Of a stretch of 64,000 nt of DNA, positions 1-7,491 are shown in pieces (positions within the stretch are counted from its first letter, which is position 1; each line of letters starts with the position of its first letter). Source of the stretch: Deinococcus sp045062605 (lineage in GTDB: Bacteria > Deinococcota > Deinococci > Deinococcales > Deinococcaceae); the NCBI RefSeq assembly GCF_045062605.1, contig NZ_JBJGDW010000014.1:7795-71794 (forward strand), read 5' to 3'. The notes under the pieces were generated by a model. The model saw only the letters and a list, made by a program, of their open reading frames with translations. It made no database searches and was not told the origin of the DNA. A program made the translations under genes and the position numbers.

Positions 1-1116
1 GATGACCTCGGTGATGTCCAGGCCGAACTTGCGGGCGAAGGCGAAGTCGCGCTCGTCGTGGGCGGGGACGGCCATGATGGAACCGGTGCCGTAGGTGACC
101 AGCACGTAGTCCGCCACCCAGATCGGCACCTGATGCCCGCCGATGGGATGCGTGGCAAAGCTGCCAGTGAACACGCCCGTCTTCTCGCCCACGTCCTGCT
201 GGCGCTCCACGTCGGTCTTGCGACCCGCTGCCGCGATATACGCCTCCACATCTGCGCGCTGTTCATCGGTGGTCAGCTCGGCCACCTTGGCGTGTTCGGG
301 GGCCAGTACCAGAAAGGTTGCGCCCATGATGGTGTCAGGCCGCGTGGTGAACACGGTTTCCGGCCCGGCGGGAGTGTCGAATACGATCTCCGCGCCCACC
401 GACTTGCCGATCCAGTTGGTCTGCATCAGGCGCACGCGCTCGGGCATGTCGGTGCCTGTGAAGTCCAGCAGTTCGTCGGCGTAGTCGGTGATTCTCAGGT
501 ACCACTGGTTCAGGTTGCGGCGCTCGACGGGGGTGCCGCAGCGTTCGCACGCGCCGCCCACCACCTGTTCGTTGGCCAGCACGGTCTGGTCTTTGGGACA
601 CCAGTTGACCAGCCCGCCCTTCTTGTAGGCCAGCCCACGCTTGAAGAATTCGATGAAGAACCATTGGTTCCAGCGGTAATACTCCGGGTCAGAGGTGGCG
701 AACTGGCGGCTCCAGTCGATCATGGTGCCCATGCGCTGAAACTGCGCGGTCATGGACTTGATGTTGCCGTAGGTCCACGCTGCCGGGTCCACGTTGTTCT
801 TGATGGCCGCGTTCTCGGCGGGCAGGCCGAAGGCGTCGAAGCCCATCGGGAACAGCACGTTGTAGCCGCGCATCCGCATCCAACGGGCGCGGGCGTCCGG
901 GGCGACGTTGGCGTACCAGTGGCCGATGTGCAGATTGCCGCTGGGATACGGGAACATGGTCAGGGCGTAGAACTTCTCGCCAGGGCCGTTCTCGTCGAAG
1001 CGGTACAGGCCGTCCTCGGCCCACTGGTCCTGCCACTTCTGCTCGATGGCGTGCGGGTTGTAGCGTTCGGCGCGGGGTTCAGTGATGTTGATGGGGTGTT
1101 CGTCGGTCTGGGTCAT
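1..1116 (-). CDS. leuS: Leucyl-tRNA synthetase, N-terminal part (runs off the window)
   Basis: Charges tRNA-Leu with leucine in the cytoplasm. Only the first 372 codons are in the window; the 3' part lies beyond base 1. The protein starts MTQTDEHPIN and carries the class I HIGH signature in GNLHIGHWYAN near residue 55, followed by the zinc-binding and CP1 editing-domain region (NWCPKDQTVLANEQVVGG, then TTRPDTIMGATF and VPAHDERDFAFA, all typical of LeuRS editing). The ATG at 1116 is preceded by an AGGAG Shine-Dalgarno about 7 bases upstream. A long leader with a T-tailed hairpin separates it from its likely promoter, suggesting attenuation. Very secure. Confidence 0.97.
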   Translation of the reverse strand, partial: MTQTDEHPINITEPRAERYNPHAIEQKWQDQWAEDGLYRFDENGPGEKFYALTMFPYPSGNLHIGHWYANVAPDARARWMRMRGYNVLFPMGFDAFGLPAENAAIKNNVDPAAWTYGNIKSMTAQFQRMGTMIDWSRQFATSDPEYYRWNQWFFIEFFKRGLAYKKGGLVNWCPKDQTVLANEQVVGGACERCGTPVERRNLNQWYLRITDYADELLDFTGTDMPERVRLMQTNWIGKSVGAEIVFDTPAGPETVFTTRPDTIMGATFLVLAPEHAKVAELTTDEQRADVEAYIAAAGRKTDVERQQDVGEKTGVFTGSFATHPIGGHQVPIWVADYVLVTYGTGSIMAVPAHDERDFAFARKFGLDITEVI

Positions 1117-1179
1117 GGGATGGCTCCTGCGGAGGTCTAAGGGTCGAAAAGTCTGAGGGTCAAGGGGAAAACGGGGACC

Positions 1180-1282
1180 AAAAAAAACCCCGGCGCGACA
1201 CAGCCGGGGACAGGCGCTCTAGCGTGGGCTAGTCGCGGGGTCCCCTGGGAGTAAGCGCAGAGCGGATCATGACTTCAGTCTA
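1180..1282 (-). promoter_or_regulatory. leuS leader: competing hairpins and intrinsic terminator (attenuator candidate)
   Basis: Read on the minus strand. A -10-like TAGACT lies at 1282-1277. Downstream come GGGGAC (1245-1240), a CTAGC/GCTAG hairpin (1232-1219), GTCCCC (1211-1206) and a terminator CCCCGGC/GCCGGGG (1209-1188) followed by eight T (1187-1180). GGGGAC can pair with GTCCCC, which shares its C run with the terminator's left arm, so the two structures exclude each other. The leuS start is 64 bases further on. The layout resembles an aminoacyl-tRNA synthetase attenuator, but the canonical T-box UGGNACC element is not present. Regulation is inferred from sequence only. Confidence 0.55.
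1229..1270 (-). CDS. Possible 13-residue leader peptide upstream of leuS
   Basis: A mini-ORF, ATG to TAG, encodes MIRSALTPRGPRD and includes one Leu codon, CTT, rare in this GC-rich genome. The ATG falls 7 bases after the TAGACT -10-like box, where transcription would start, so it could be a leaderless leader peptide. Its last codons overlap the GGGGAC arm of the antiterminator, so ribosome position could decide which hairpin forms. There is no independent evidence of translation; chance occurrence is quite possible. Confidence 0.25.
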   Translation of the reverse strand: MIRSALTPRGPRD

Positions 1283-1376
1283 AAGCATCGGGCCGCGTGG
1301 AGGGAAGGTGGGCGGTTAAGACCATATGAAGTGTATGCGCGGCAACTTTTTCGCCGCCCATCCCATATTCGGAGGC

Positions 1377-2870
1377 ATGAACAAAGCCATGTTATCCCTG
1401 ACCACCATTGCCCTGTTTGCCTCGGCCCCGGCACAGGCGCAGGCCATCACACAGACCGAGGCCATTACGCGGCTGCTGTCTGCGCCGGAAATCAAGGCAG
1501 AGTGGTTTGCACCGGACTTTCTGGCACAGGTGCCGTTTGAGACCATTGCCGCGCAGTTCAAGGGAATCACGGGGATGTACGGCAAATTCGTCCGGCTGGA
1601 CACCTTGCAGGATCGCCCGCTGGCCGTCTATGAGCGCGGCACCCTGGTCATCTCGGCGGCGGCGCTGGACGACCAGGGGCGGCTGACCACTTTCGGCGCA
1701 GTGCCCGGCCCGGCCTCGGCGGCGGCTGACCCGGCAGCCACGCAGGCTGCACAGGCGAAGGCAGCGGCGCTGATCGAGGAACTGTTCAAGTCTGATCCCG
1801 TCGATACGGCGCTGTTTAGCCCGGAATTTCTGGCTCAGGTCAGCGCCGATGAACTGACCGCGCAGTTCGCCAGTCTCCGTACCGAGAACGGTGCTTTCCA
1901 GAGCATCGAACCACTGGGCAACGGCTGGCGAATGACCTTTGAGAAAGGCCAACTGGACGTGACAGCCCTCACCGTGGACGCCCAGGGCCTGATCACCGCC
2001 CTGCAACTGCAACCCGTCGTCACCTACAAGACTCTGGACGAGGCCCGTGCCGCCTTTGTCGCTCTACCCGGCAGCGTCACCCTGCTGGTGCAGGAGGCGG
2101 GCAAGCCGCAGGCGCTGGCCGACCTGAACAGCCGCACATTGCTGGCGATTGGCTCGGCCTTCAAGCTGGCGATTCTGGGCGAGTTACAGGCGCAGGTTAC
2201 GCGCGGTGAGAAAAAATGGACCGATGAGGTCACGCTGACCGACGCCGACAGGAGCCTGCCCAGCGGCACCCTGCAAGATGCCCCCAGCGGCACCAAATAC
2301 GCCCTGCGCGATCTGGCTGCCCGCATGATTTCCATCAGCGACAACACCGCCACCGATCTGCTGCTGAAAGCCGTGGGCCGCCCAGGCGTAGAGGCCCGGC
2401 TGGGGCAGACCGCCATGCCCAGCACGCGTGAGGCGTTCGTGCTGAAAGACCCAGTCAATATCGAGCTGCTGCGTGCCTACCGTTCTGTGGGACTGGACCG
2501 GGACGCGCGGCGAGAAGTCCTGAAGAAGACCCACACCCTGCCACTGCCCAATGTCGGCGTGTTCGCCCAGGGCAAAACAGTTGTGCAGGACGTGGAGTGG
2601 TTCGCCAGCCCCCAGCGCCTGTGCCGACTCATGGCTGACGTGGCGGAATTGCCCGAAACCTGGCAGAACCCCGGCGTCGCCAATCCCACCGATTTTCCCG
2701 ACATCAGTTACAAGGGCGGCTCTGAACCCGGCGTCCTGAACCTGACCACCCAGGTCACCACGAAGGCGGGCAAGACCCTGTGTATCAGCGCCACCTGGAA
2801 CCGCCCAGAACCACTGGATGAGGAACAGTTCGTCGCCATGTATCAGGGTGTGCTGAAGCTGCTGCGCTGA
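1377..2870 (+). CDS. Secreted serine beta-lactamase-fold hydrolase with duplicated N-terminal domain
   Basis: A 497-residue protein with a signal peptide (LTTIALFASAPAQAQA). The C-terminal half has class A beta-lactamase-like motifs: S260-x-x-K263 (SAFK), S321-D322-N323 and K446-G-G-S. The N-terminal half holds two similar modules (about residues 25-100 and 130-205; compare FAPDFLAQVPFETIAAQF with FSPEFLAQVSADELTAQF), resembling the small alpha/beta domain preceding the beta-lactamase fold in ORF12-type proteins. It probably acts on an extracytoplasmic ester or amide, not necessarily a beta-lactam. GGAGG lies only one base before this ATG; ATG 1389 is an alternative at a long spacing. It diverges from leuS. 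Confidence 0.85.
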   Translation: MNKAMLSLTTIALFASAPAQAQAITQTEAITRLLSAPEIKAEWFAPDFLAQVPFETIAAQFKGITGMYGKFVRLDTLQDRPLAVYERGTLVISAAALDDQGRLTTFGAVPGPASAAADPAATQAAQAKAAALIEELFKSDPVDTALFSPEFLAQVSADELTAQFASLRTENGAFQSIEPLGNGWRMTFEKGQLDVTALTVDAQGLITALQLQPVVTYKTLDEARAAFVALPGSVTLLVQEAGKPQALADLNSRTLLAIGSAFKLAILGELQAQVTRGEKKWTDEVTLTDADRSLPSGTLQDAPSGTKYALRDLAARMISISDNTATDLLLKAVGRPGVEARLGQTAMPSTREAFVLKDPVNIELLRAYRSVGLDRDARREVLKKTHTLPLPNVGVFAQGKTVVQDVEWFASPQRLCRLMADVAELPETWQNPGVANPTDFPDISYKGGSEPGVLNLTTQVTTKAGKTLCISATWNRPEPLDEEQFVAMYQGVLKLLR

Positions 2871-2973
2871 ACCATGAAAACTCGGCAGCGGACTGAAGAT
2901 TGCCTGATGATCGCATGATCCTTTCTTTACCCGGCCTCACCCCATATCAGGCGCAGGGCGTCAGGCTGGGGCC

Positions 2974-3564
2974 ATGAGCAGAAATCTTTTACTGACCCTG
3001 GCCCTGCTGGGCAGCACCCTGATTCAGCCCCAGTCCCACGCGCAGGTCAGCGTGACCGACATTCCTGCCCTGCCCCAGGGCGGCGCGGCCCAGCCCAGTA
3101 AATCTGCGACTCCTGCCCCCAGTCCCGCTCCAGTGACCCCGCTGACCTCCCCAACGGTGACCACCCTGCCCGCCGTTAACCCACCACTCGCTCAGCCCCA
3201 CACCGCAAAGCTGCAAGGGCCGCAGAGCGTGCAGGCGGGGACAGCAGCCATGTGGGACGTACTGCTGACCAACACCGGCAACACCGCCATCTCGCTGCAA
3301 CACGGCGCCTGTGACGTGCGTTTCGAGGTGCTGAACGCGGCGGGTCAGGTGGTCCGCACCACGCCTAAGGACGCCATCTGCACGCTGCAAATCGTGGGGA
3401 CCGACGTGGCCCCCGGCGAGACCGGCGAGTTGCAGAAGATCCGCTGGGAAGGCAAGAACGACCAGAACCAGAATGTTCCCGCTGGAACGTACACCATCCG
3501 CTCGGTATTTAACGGCGACGGCGTGCTGATCCGCCCAGCAGACCTGACCGTTACCGTGCGCTGA
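2974..3564 (+). CDS. Secreted BsuPI-domain protein
   Basis: A 196-residue exported protein: an N-terminal signal peptide (LLLTLALLGSTLIQPQSHAQ), a Pro/Ala/Thr-rich linker to about residue 75, then a beta-rich domain (residues 80-196) with the pattern of the BsuPI family (intracellular proteinase inhibitor type): DVLLTNTGNTAISL, CDVRFEVLNAAGQVV, and a final GTYTIRSVFNG strand. Two Cys (in GACDV and AICTL) could form a disulfide in the periplasm. The role is unknown; in this family the domain is often a binding or structural module. It stands alone between two other exported or membrane-associated functions and ends at a terminator-like hairpin. Confidence 0.8.
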   Translation: MSRNLLLTLALLGSTLIQPQSHAQVSVTDIPALPQGGAAQPSKSATPAPSPAPVTPLTSPTVTTLPAVNPPLAQPHTAKLQGPQSVQAGTAAMWDVLLTNTGNTAISLQHGACDVRFEVLNAAGQVVRTTPKDAICTLQIVGTDVAPGETGELQKIRWEGKNDQNQNVPAGTYTIRSVFNGDGVLIRPADLTVTVR

Positions 3565-3579
3565 TTCAGACTCGGACAG

Positions 3580-3622
3580 GAAGCGGAGGCCGCAGCAAAC
3601 GGCTTCCGCTTCTCTTTGTCTT
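3580..3622 (+). terminator. Hairpin terminator after the BsuPI gene
   Basis: GAAGCGGA (3580-3587) pairs with TCCGCTTC (3605-3612), followed by a T-rich stretch (tctttgtcttt). It separates the BsuPI gene from crtI. Confidence 0.55.
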
Positions 3623-3673
3623 TGACCCCTTGCTACAGACCCGCACGCCTGAACGTGCTGTAGTGGACGCAGC

Positions 3674-5392
3674 ATGACTGCAACTCCCAATTCCTCCAAC
3701 AGTAAGCGCAAGACCGCCATCATCATCGGCTCCGGCATCGGCGGGCTGTCGCTGGGCATCCGGCTGCAAAGCCTGGGCTTTAACACCACCATCCTGGAGC
3801 GCCTGGACGCGCCGGGAGGCCGCGCCTACCAGAAGCGCACCGACGACGGTTACGTGTTCGACATGGGGCCAACCGTGATCACCGTGCCGCATTTCATCGA
3901 GGAACTGTTTGCCCTGGAACGCGACAAGGGCATGCTGGGAGAGCCGGATTACCCGCCCCACACGCTGACCGAGGACGCCCGAATCAAGTCCGGCGAGAGC
4001 GGCGGCCCACGTACCCGCGACTACGTGAAACTGGTGCCAATCCTGCCCTTTTACCGCATCTACTTCGATGACGGCACCTATTTCGATTATGACGGCGATC
4101 CAGAAAGCACCCGCCGCCAGATCGGCGAACTCGCGCCGGAGGATTTAAAGGGCTACGAGCGCTTCCACGCCGACGCCCGCGCCATTTTCGAGCGCGGCTT
4201 TCTGGAACTGGGCTACACGCACTTTGGCGACATGCCGTCCATGCTGCGCGTCGTGCCGGACCTGATGCGCCTGGACGCGGTTCGCACGCTGTTCTCGTTT
4301 ACTAGCAAATATTTCAAGAACCCCAAGATGCGGCAGGTCTTCTCCTTTGAAACACTGCTGGTGGGCGGCAACCCACTGAGCGTTCCGGCCATCTACGCCA
4401 TGATCCATTTCGTCGAGAAAACCTGGGGCATCCACTACGCGATGGGCGGCACCGGGGCGCTGGTGCGCGCCTTCGTGAGGAAGTTTGAGGAACTGGGCGG
4501 CACATTGCGCCTGAATGCGGGCGTGGACGAGATTCTGGTCACCGATGGGCGCGGCCAGCCCGTCAAGCGTCCCGTCGGCAAGAGGACGGCGCGCGGTGTG
4601 CGGCTGGAAAACGGCGAGGAACTGCACGCCGACATCGTGGTCAGCAACGGCGACTGGGCCAACACCAACCTCAAGCGTATTCCCGCCGCCGCCCGCCTGG
4701 TCAACAGCGACGTGCGCGTCAAGGCCGCCCGCCAGAGCATGAGCCTGCTGGTGATCTACTTCGGCTTCCGCGACGATCCCGCCCGCCCGCTGGATCTGCG
4801 ACACCACAACATCATCCTGGGGCCGCGTTACGAGGAACTGCTGACCGAGATCTTCGGGCAGAAGGTGATGAGCAAGGACTTCAGCCAGTACCTGCATGTG
4901 CCGACGCTGACCGATCCCAGCCTCGCCCCCGCCGGGCACCACGCCGCGTATACCCTCGTTCCCGTGCCACACAACGCCAGCGGTCTGGACTGGGCGGTGG
5001 AGGGGCTGAAGCTGGTGGACCGGGTTTATACCTTCTTGGAGGAACGCGGCTACATCCCAGGGTTGCGCGAACGTCTGACGCACAGCGAGTACATCACGCC
5101 CGAGTATTTTGCAGACACACTGGACAGCTATCTGGGCAACGCCTTTGGCCCGGAACCCGTGTTGATCCAGAGCGCGTATTTCCGCCCGCATAACCGCTCG
5201 GAAGACATCAGCAACATGTACATGGTGGGCGCGGGCGCGCAGCCCGGCGGCGGCACGCCCAGCGTGATGATGTCGGCCAAGATGACCGCCCGCCTGATTG
5301 CGGATGATTTCGGCATCCACAAGGACGTGCGAGACGGCGTGCCGGAAGTCGTTGAGGAACTGATCAGGAAAGTGGCGGGCGCAACGGACTGA
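3674..5392 (+). CDS. crtI: Phytoene desaturase (carotenoid biosynthesis)
   Basis: A 572-residue FAD-dependent enzyme that introduces double bonds into phytoene toward lycopene, an early step of deinoxanthin-type carotenoid synthesis. The N-terminal dinucleotide fold is clear (AIIIGSGIGGLSLGIRL, then ERLDAPGGRAY), and the CrtI C-terminal signature is present (VGAGAQPGGGTPSVMMSAK). The length fits bacterial CrtI of Deinococcus (about 550). No crtB or other carotenoid gene adjoins it; ispG (10 kb) and a polyprenyl synthase (25 kb), which feed the same pathway, are elsewhere in the window. A CrtO/CrtD-like paralogue is less likely given the close fit along the whole length. Confidence 0.93.
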   Translation: MTATPNSSNSKRKTAIIIGSGIGGLSLGIRLQSLGFNTTILERLDAPGGRAYQKRTDDGYVFDMGPTVITVPHFIEELFALERDKGMLGEPDYPPHTLTEDARIKSGESGGPRTRDYVKLVPILPFYRIYFDDGTYFDYDGDPESTRRQIGELAPEDLKGYERFHADARAIFERGFLELGYTHFGDMPSMLRVVPDLMRLDAVRTLFSFTSKYFKNPKMRQVFSFETLLVGGNPLSVPAIYAMIHFVEKTWGIHYAMGGTGALVRAFVRKFEELGGTLRLNAGVDEILVTDGRGQPVKRPVGKRTARGVRLENGEELHADIVVSNGDWANTNLKRIPAAARLVNSDVRVKAARQSMSLLVIYFGFRDDPARPLDLRHHNIILGPRYEELLTEIFGQKVMSKDFSQYLHVPTLTDPSLAPAGHHAAYTLVPVPHNASGLDWAVEGLKLVDRVYTFLEERGYIPGLRERLTHSEYITPEYFADTLDSYLGNAFGPEPVLIQSAYFRPHNRSEDISNMYMVGAGAQPGGGTPSVMMSAKMTARLIADDFGIHKDVRDGVPEVVEELIRKVAGATD

Positions 5393-5407
5393 CCGCAGAC
5401 TGAAAAA

Positions 5408-5448
5408 GAACGCCGCCGAGGGCAAAAGCTCACGGCGGCGTTCTCTCT
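5408..5448. terminator. Bidirectional terminator between crtI and the aldo/keto reductase gene
   Basis: GAACGCCGCCG (5408-5418) and CGGCGGCGTTC (5433-5443) form a perfect 11-bp stem, with A residues before and T residues after, so it can end both convergent transcripts. Confidence 0.8.
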
Positions 5449-5458
5449 AAAAATCAAC

Positions 5459-6376
5459 TCAGGGCAGCGTATTTCCGGCCGCCAGCAGAATCCCGTACCA
5501 CTCCTCGCGGGTCAGGTGAACGTCTGCGGCCTTGAGGCAGTCGGCCAGTCGCTGCGGGGTGGTGGTGCCCGTCACTGGCTGCATCTTGGCCGGGTGGCGC
5601 AGAATCCAGGCAATGGCAATGGTGGTGTTGCTGACGTTGTATTTGGCGGCAATCTCGTCAATCTTGGCGTTCAGTTCGGGGAATTTGGGGTTGTCCAAGA
5701 AGACGCCTTCAAAAAAGCCAAATTGGAACGGGGACCACGGCTGAATGGTGATGTCGTGCAGGCGGCAGTAATCCAAAATGCCGCCGTCGCGGTTGACGGC
5801 CTCGTCGTTTTCCATGTTGACGTTGAAGCCCTGCGTGATCATGGTGGCGTTGGTGATGCTCAGTTGCAACTGGTTGGCGACGAGTGGCTGCCGCACGTAT
5901 TTCTTCAGTAATTCAATCTGGCGCGGCTGCTGGTTGGACACGCCGAAGTGCCGCACCTTGCCCTCCTGCTCCAACTGGTCAAAGGCGGCGGCGACTTCCT
6001 CCGGCTCCACCAGCGCGTCGGGGCGGTGCAGCAGCAGAATGTCCAGATAATCGGTGTTCAGGCGCTTCAGGATGCCATCCACCGAGGCCAGGATGTGTTC
6101 TTTAGAAAAGTCAAACATGCCAGGGCGGATGCCGCACTTGGATTGCAGGATCATCGTCTCGCGGACGCTGCTGCTCATGCCCACGGCGTCGGCAAAGATT
6201 TCCTCGCACGTCCCCTTGCCGTAGATATCGGCGTGGTCAAAGAAATTCGCGCCCGCGTCCATCGCCGCGCCGATCAGCGTCTGCACTTCTGGCTTACTCA
6301 TGGTGTTGATTCGCATCATGCCCACGGCGACGACGGGGACATCCAGCTCACTGCTTCCGAGTTTGATTGTTCTCAT
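5459..6376 (-). CDS. Aldo/keto reductase (YdhF-like)
   Basis: About 305 residues forming an NADPH-dependent aldo/keto reductase TIM barrel. Visible are the Asp-Tyr pair (FFDHADIYGKGTCEE), the catalytic Lys region (LQSKCGI), the substrate-strand HRPD (LLLHRPDALV) and the HFGVSNQ segment; the NADP-binding C-terminal end reads GTTTPQRL. The wording HRPDALVEPEEVA is typical of the YdhF subgroup. The start MRTIKLG is chosen by homologous beginnings; an in-frame ATG 9 bases upstream (6385) is possible and neither has a strong ribosome site. The substrate cannot be told from sequence. Single-gene unit, convergent with crtI. Confidence 0.88.
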   Translation of the reverse strand: MRTIKLGSSELDVPVVAVGMMRINTMSKPEVQTLIGAAMDAGANFFDHADIYGKGTCEEIFADAVGMSSSVRETMILQSKCGIRPGMFDFSKEHILASVDGILKRLNTDYLDILLLHRPDALVEPEEVAAAFDQLEQEGKVRHFGVSNQQPRQIELLKKYVRQPLVANQLQLSITNATMITQGFNVNMENDEAVNRDGGILDYCRLHDITIQPWSPFQFGFFEGVFLDNPKFPELNAKIDEIAAKYNVSNTTIAIAWILRHPAKMQPVTGTTTPQRLADCLKAADVHLTREEWYGILLAAGNTLP

Positions 6377-6418
6377 GGCCTGCATTGTGCGTCAAAACTG
6401 GCCCGCGAGGTCTCATCT

Positions 6419-7372
6419 TCAGTTTACCGTCGGCACCCACCACCAGCCGCCGATATCATGCCGTCCGGCCCGCCGCCCCGCCATCTATGCGCCCCGGTTC
6501 TCCCCGTGAATGGTGCCGCTCGGCACCCGTCCGTCTTCGGGCAGGTGACGGGCCAGCAGTGTAGAGAGGGAGGAGCCAAACCCGTGGCCGCGTGCGTGTG
6601 GGGCGAGCAGCATTTCCTGAATCGATTGCGCGGGCAGGCCGTTCTTCGTTTTAGCCAGCGTCCCCGCGTACCCGCTCCACCCGCCGCGCCAGACCACGTC
6701 AAACATGGTCCCGGCGTCGATGGTGTCCTATAAATCCTCCTCCGAAAGCAGGCCAGCCTGACCAGGATGCTTCGGGTGGGCAGCGTCCACGGCGGCATAG
6801 GCGGCCTGAGCATCGGCGTAATTAGAGAGATCAGCAGTCGGCTTGAGTCTCAATTCAGGGGCCACCTCTCCCCCACCCAGTTCGGTCAGCGGCGCGGCCA
6901 GCACACGCTGATCGGGGCGCAAACCAGAGAAACCCTCGGCAGCACTCCAGATGCGGATTCGGGGCGGGTGGAAGTCGCCGTATTCGCGCGGAGCAGATTC
7001 AATCAGCGCGGGGAAATCCTGGGCCAGGACAGGCCGCGAGGTCACGCTGACATCCACGAACGGCTTCCCCACATCCATTCCCTTGAACCGGATGCTGAAC
7101 ATGGCGTCCAGACCCGACGAAACCGTGACCCAGCGGTTCAGATACGCCTCTGCGGGCGGGCCGACGTTGATAAATTCGGCCCGCTTCCCCGCCAGCTCCA
7201 GATCGGTGGCGAGTTGGAGGTCAAATTGGAGGTCAAAGGCGTGTTCCTCGGCCAGATTCGCCAGCCGTTCAGGTTCAGAACACCATCCCAACGTCAGCGG
7301 GTGCTGGGCCACCAGGGAGAAGCGGGCCAGTTCGGCGGCAGTCGGCAGGTTTTCGGAAATCACTGACTCCAA
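6419..7372 (-). pseudogene. GNAT acetyltransferase interrupted by two in-frame TAG codons
   Basis: A two-domain GNAT-like gene that is open in one frame for 318 codons except for TAG at 6730-6728 and TAG at 6487-6485, ending at TGA 6421-6419. The first segment ends AGLLSEEDL; the frame goes on DTIDAGTMFDVVWRGGW and contains the acetyl-CoA loop ARGHGFGSSL; after the second TAG it ends MAGRRAGRHDIGGWWWVP, the expected GNAT tail. No frameshift is needed. Both stops could come from single changes of CAG or a Tyr codon. The start may be TTG 7372 or a GTG slightly downstream. Either a recent pseudogene, sequencing errors, or stop-codon readthrough; the first is most likely because TAG also ends intact genes here. 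Confidence 0.75.
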
Positions 7373-7444
7373 CGTAAATCACAAGCGACGCCGAAGGCAT
7401 GGGCTGCATGGCTTACACGCGCTTCTGCTACCCTGAAGACCAAC

Positions 7445-7458
7445 CCAACGAGCGTTAG
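7445..7458. promoter_or_regulatory. PaaR-type operator upstream of methylmalonyl-CoA mutase
   Basis: CCAACGAGCGTTAG matches the consensus CNAACGNNCGTTNG reported for the TetR-family repressor PaaR of Thermus thermophilus. It lies 33 bases before the mutase ATG. The same palindrome precedes paaA at 24367. That both sites bind one regulator is inference. Confidence 0.6.
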
Positions 7459-7491
7459 TTTCCCCAGTTGCACCAACTGCCGGAGGACCGT

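Noticed and set aside
1180..1282. A T-box riboswitch at leuS
   Set aside because: The terminator and competing helix are there, but the UGGNACC bulge and a Stem I with a Leu specifier codon are not; listed instead as an unclassified attenuator.
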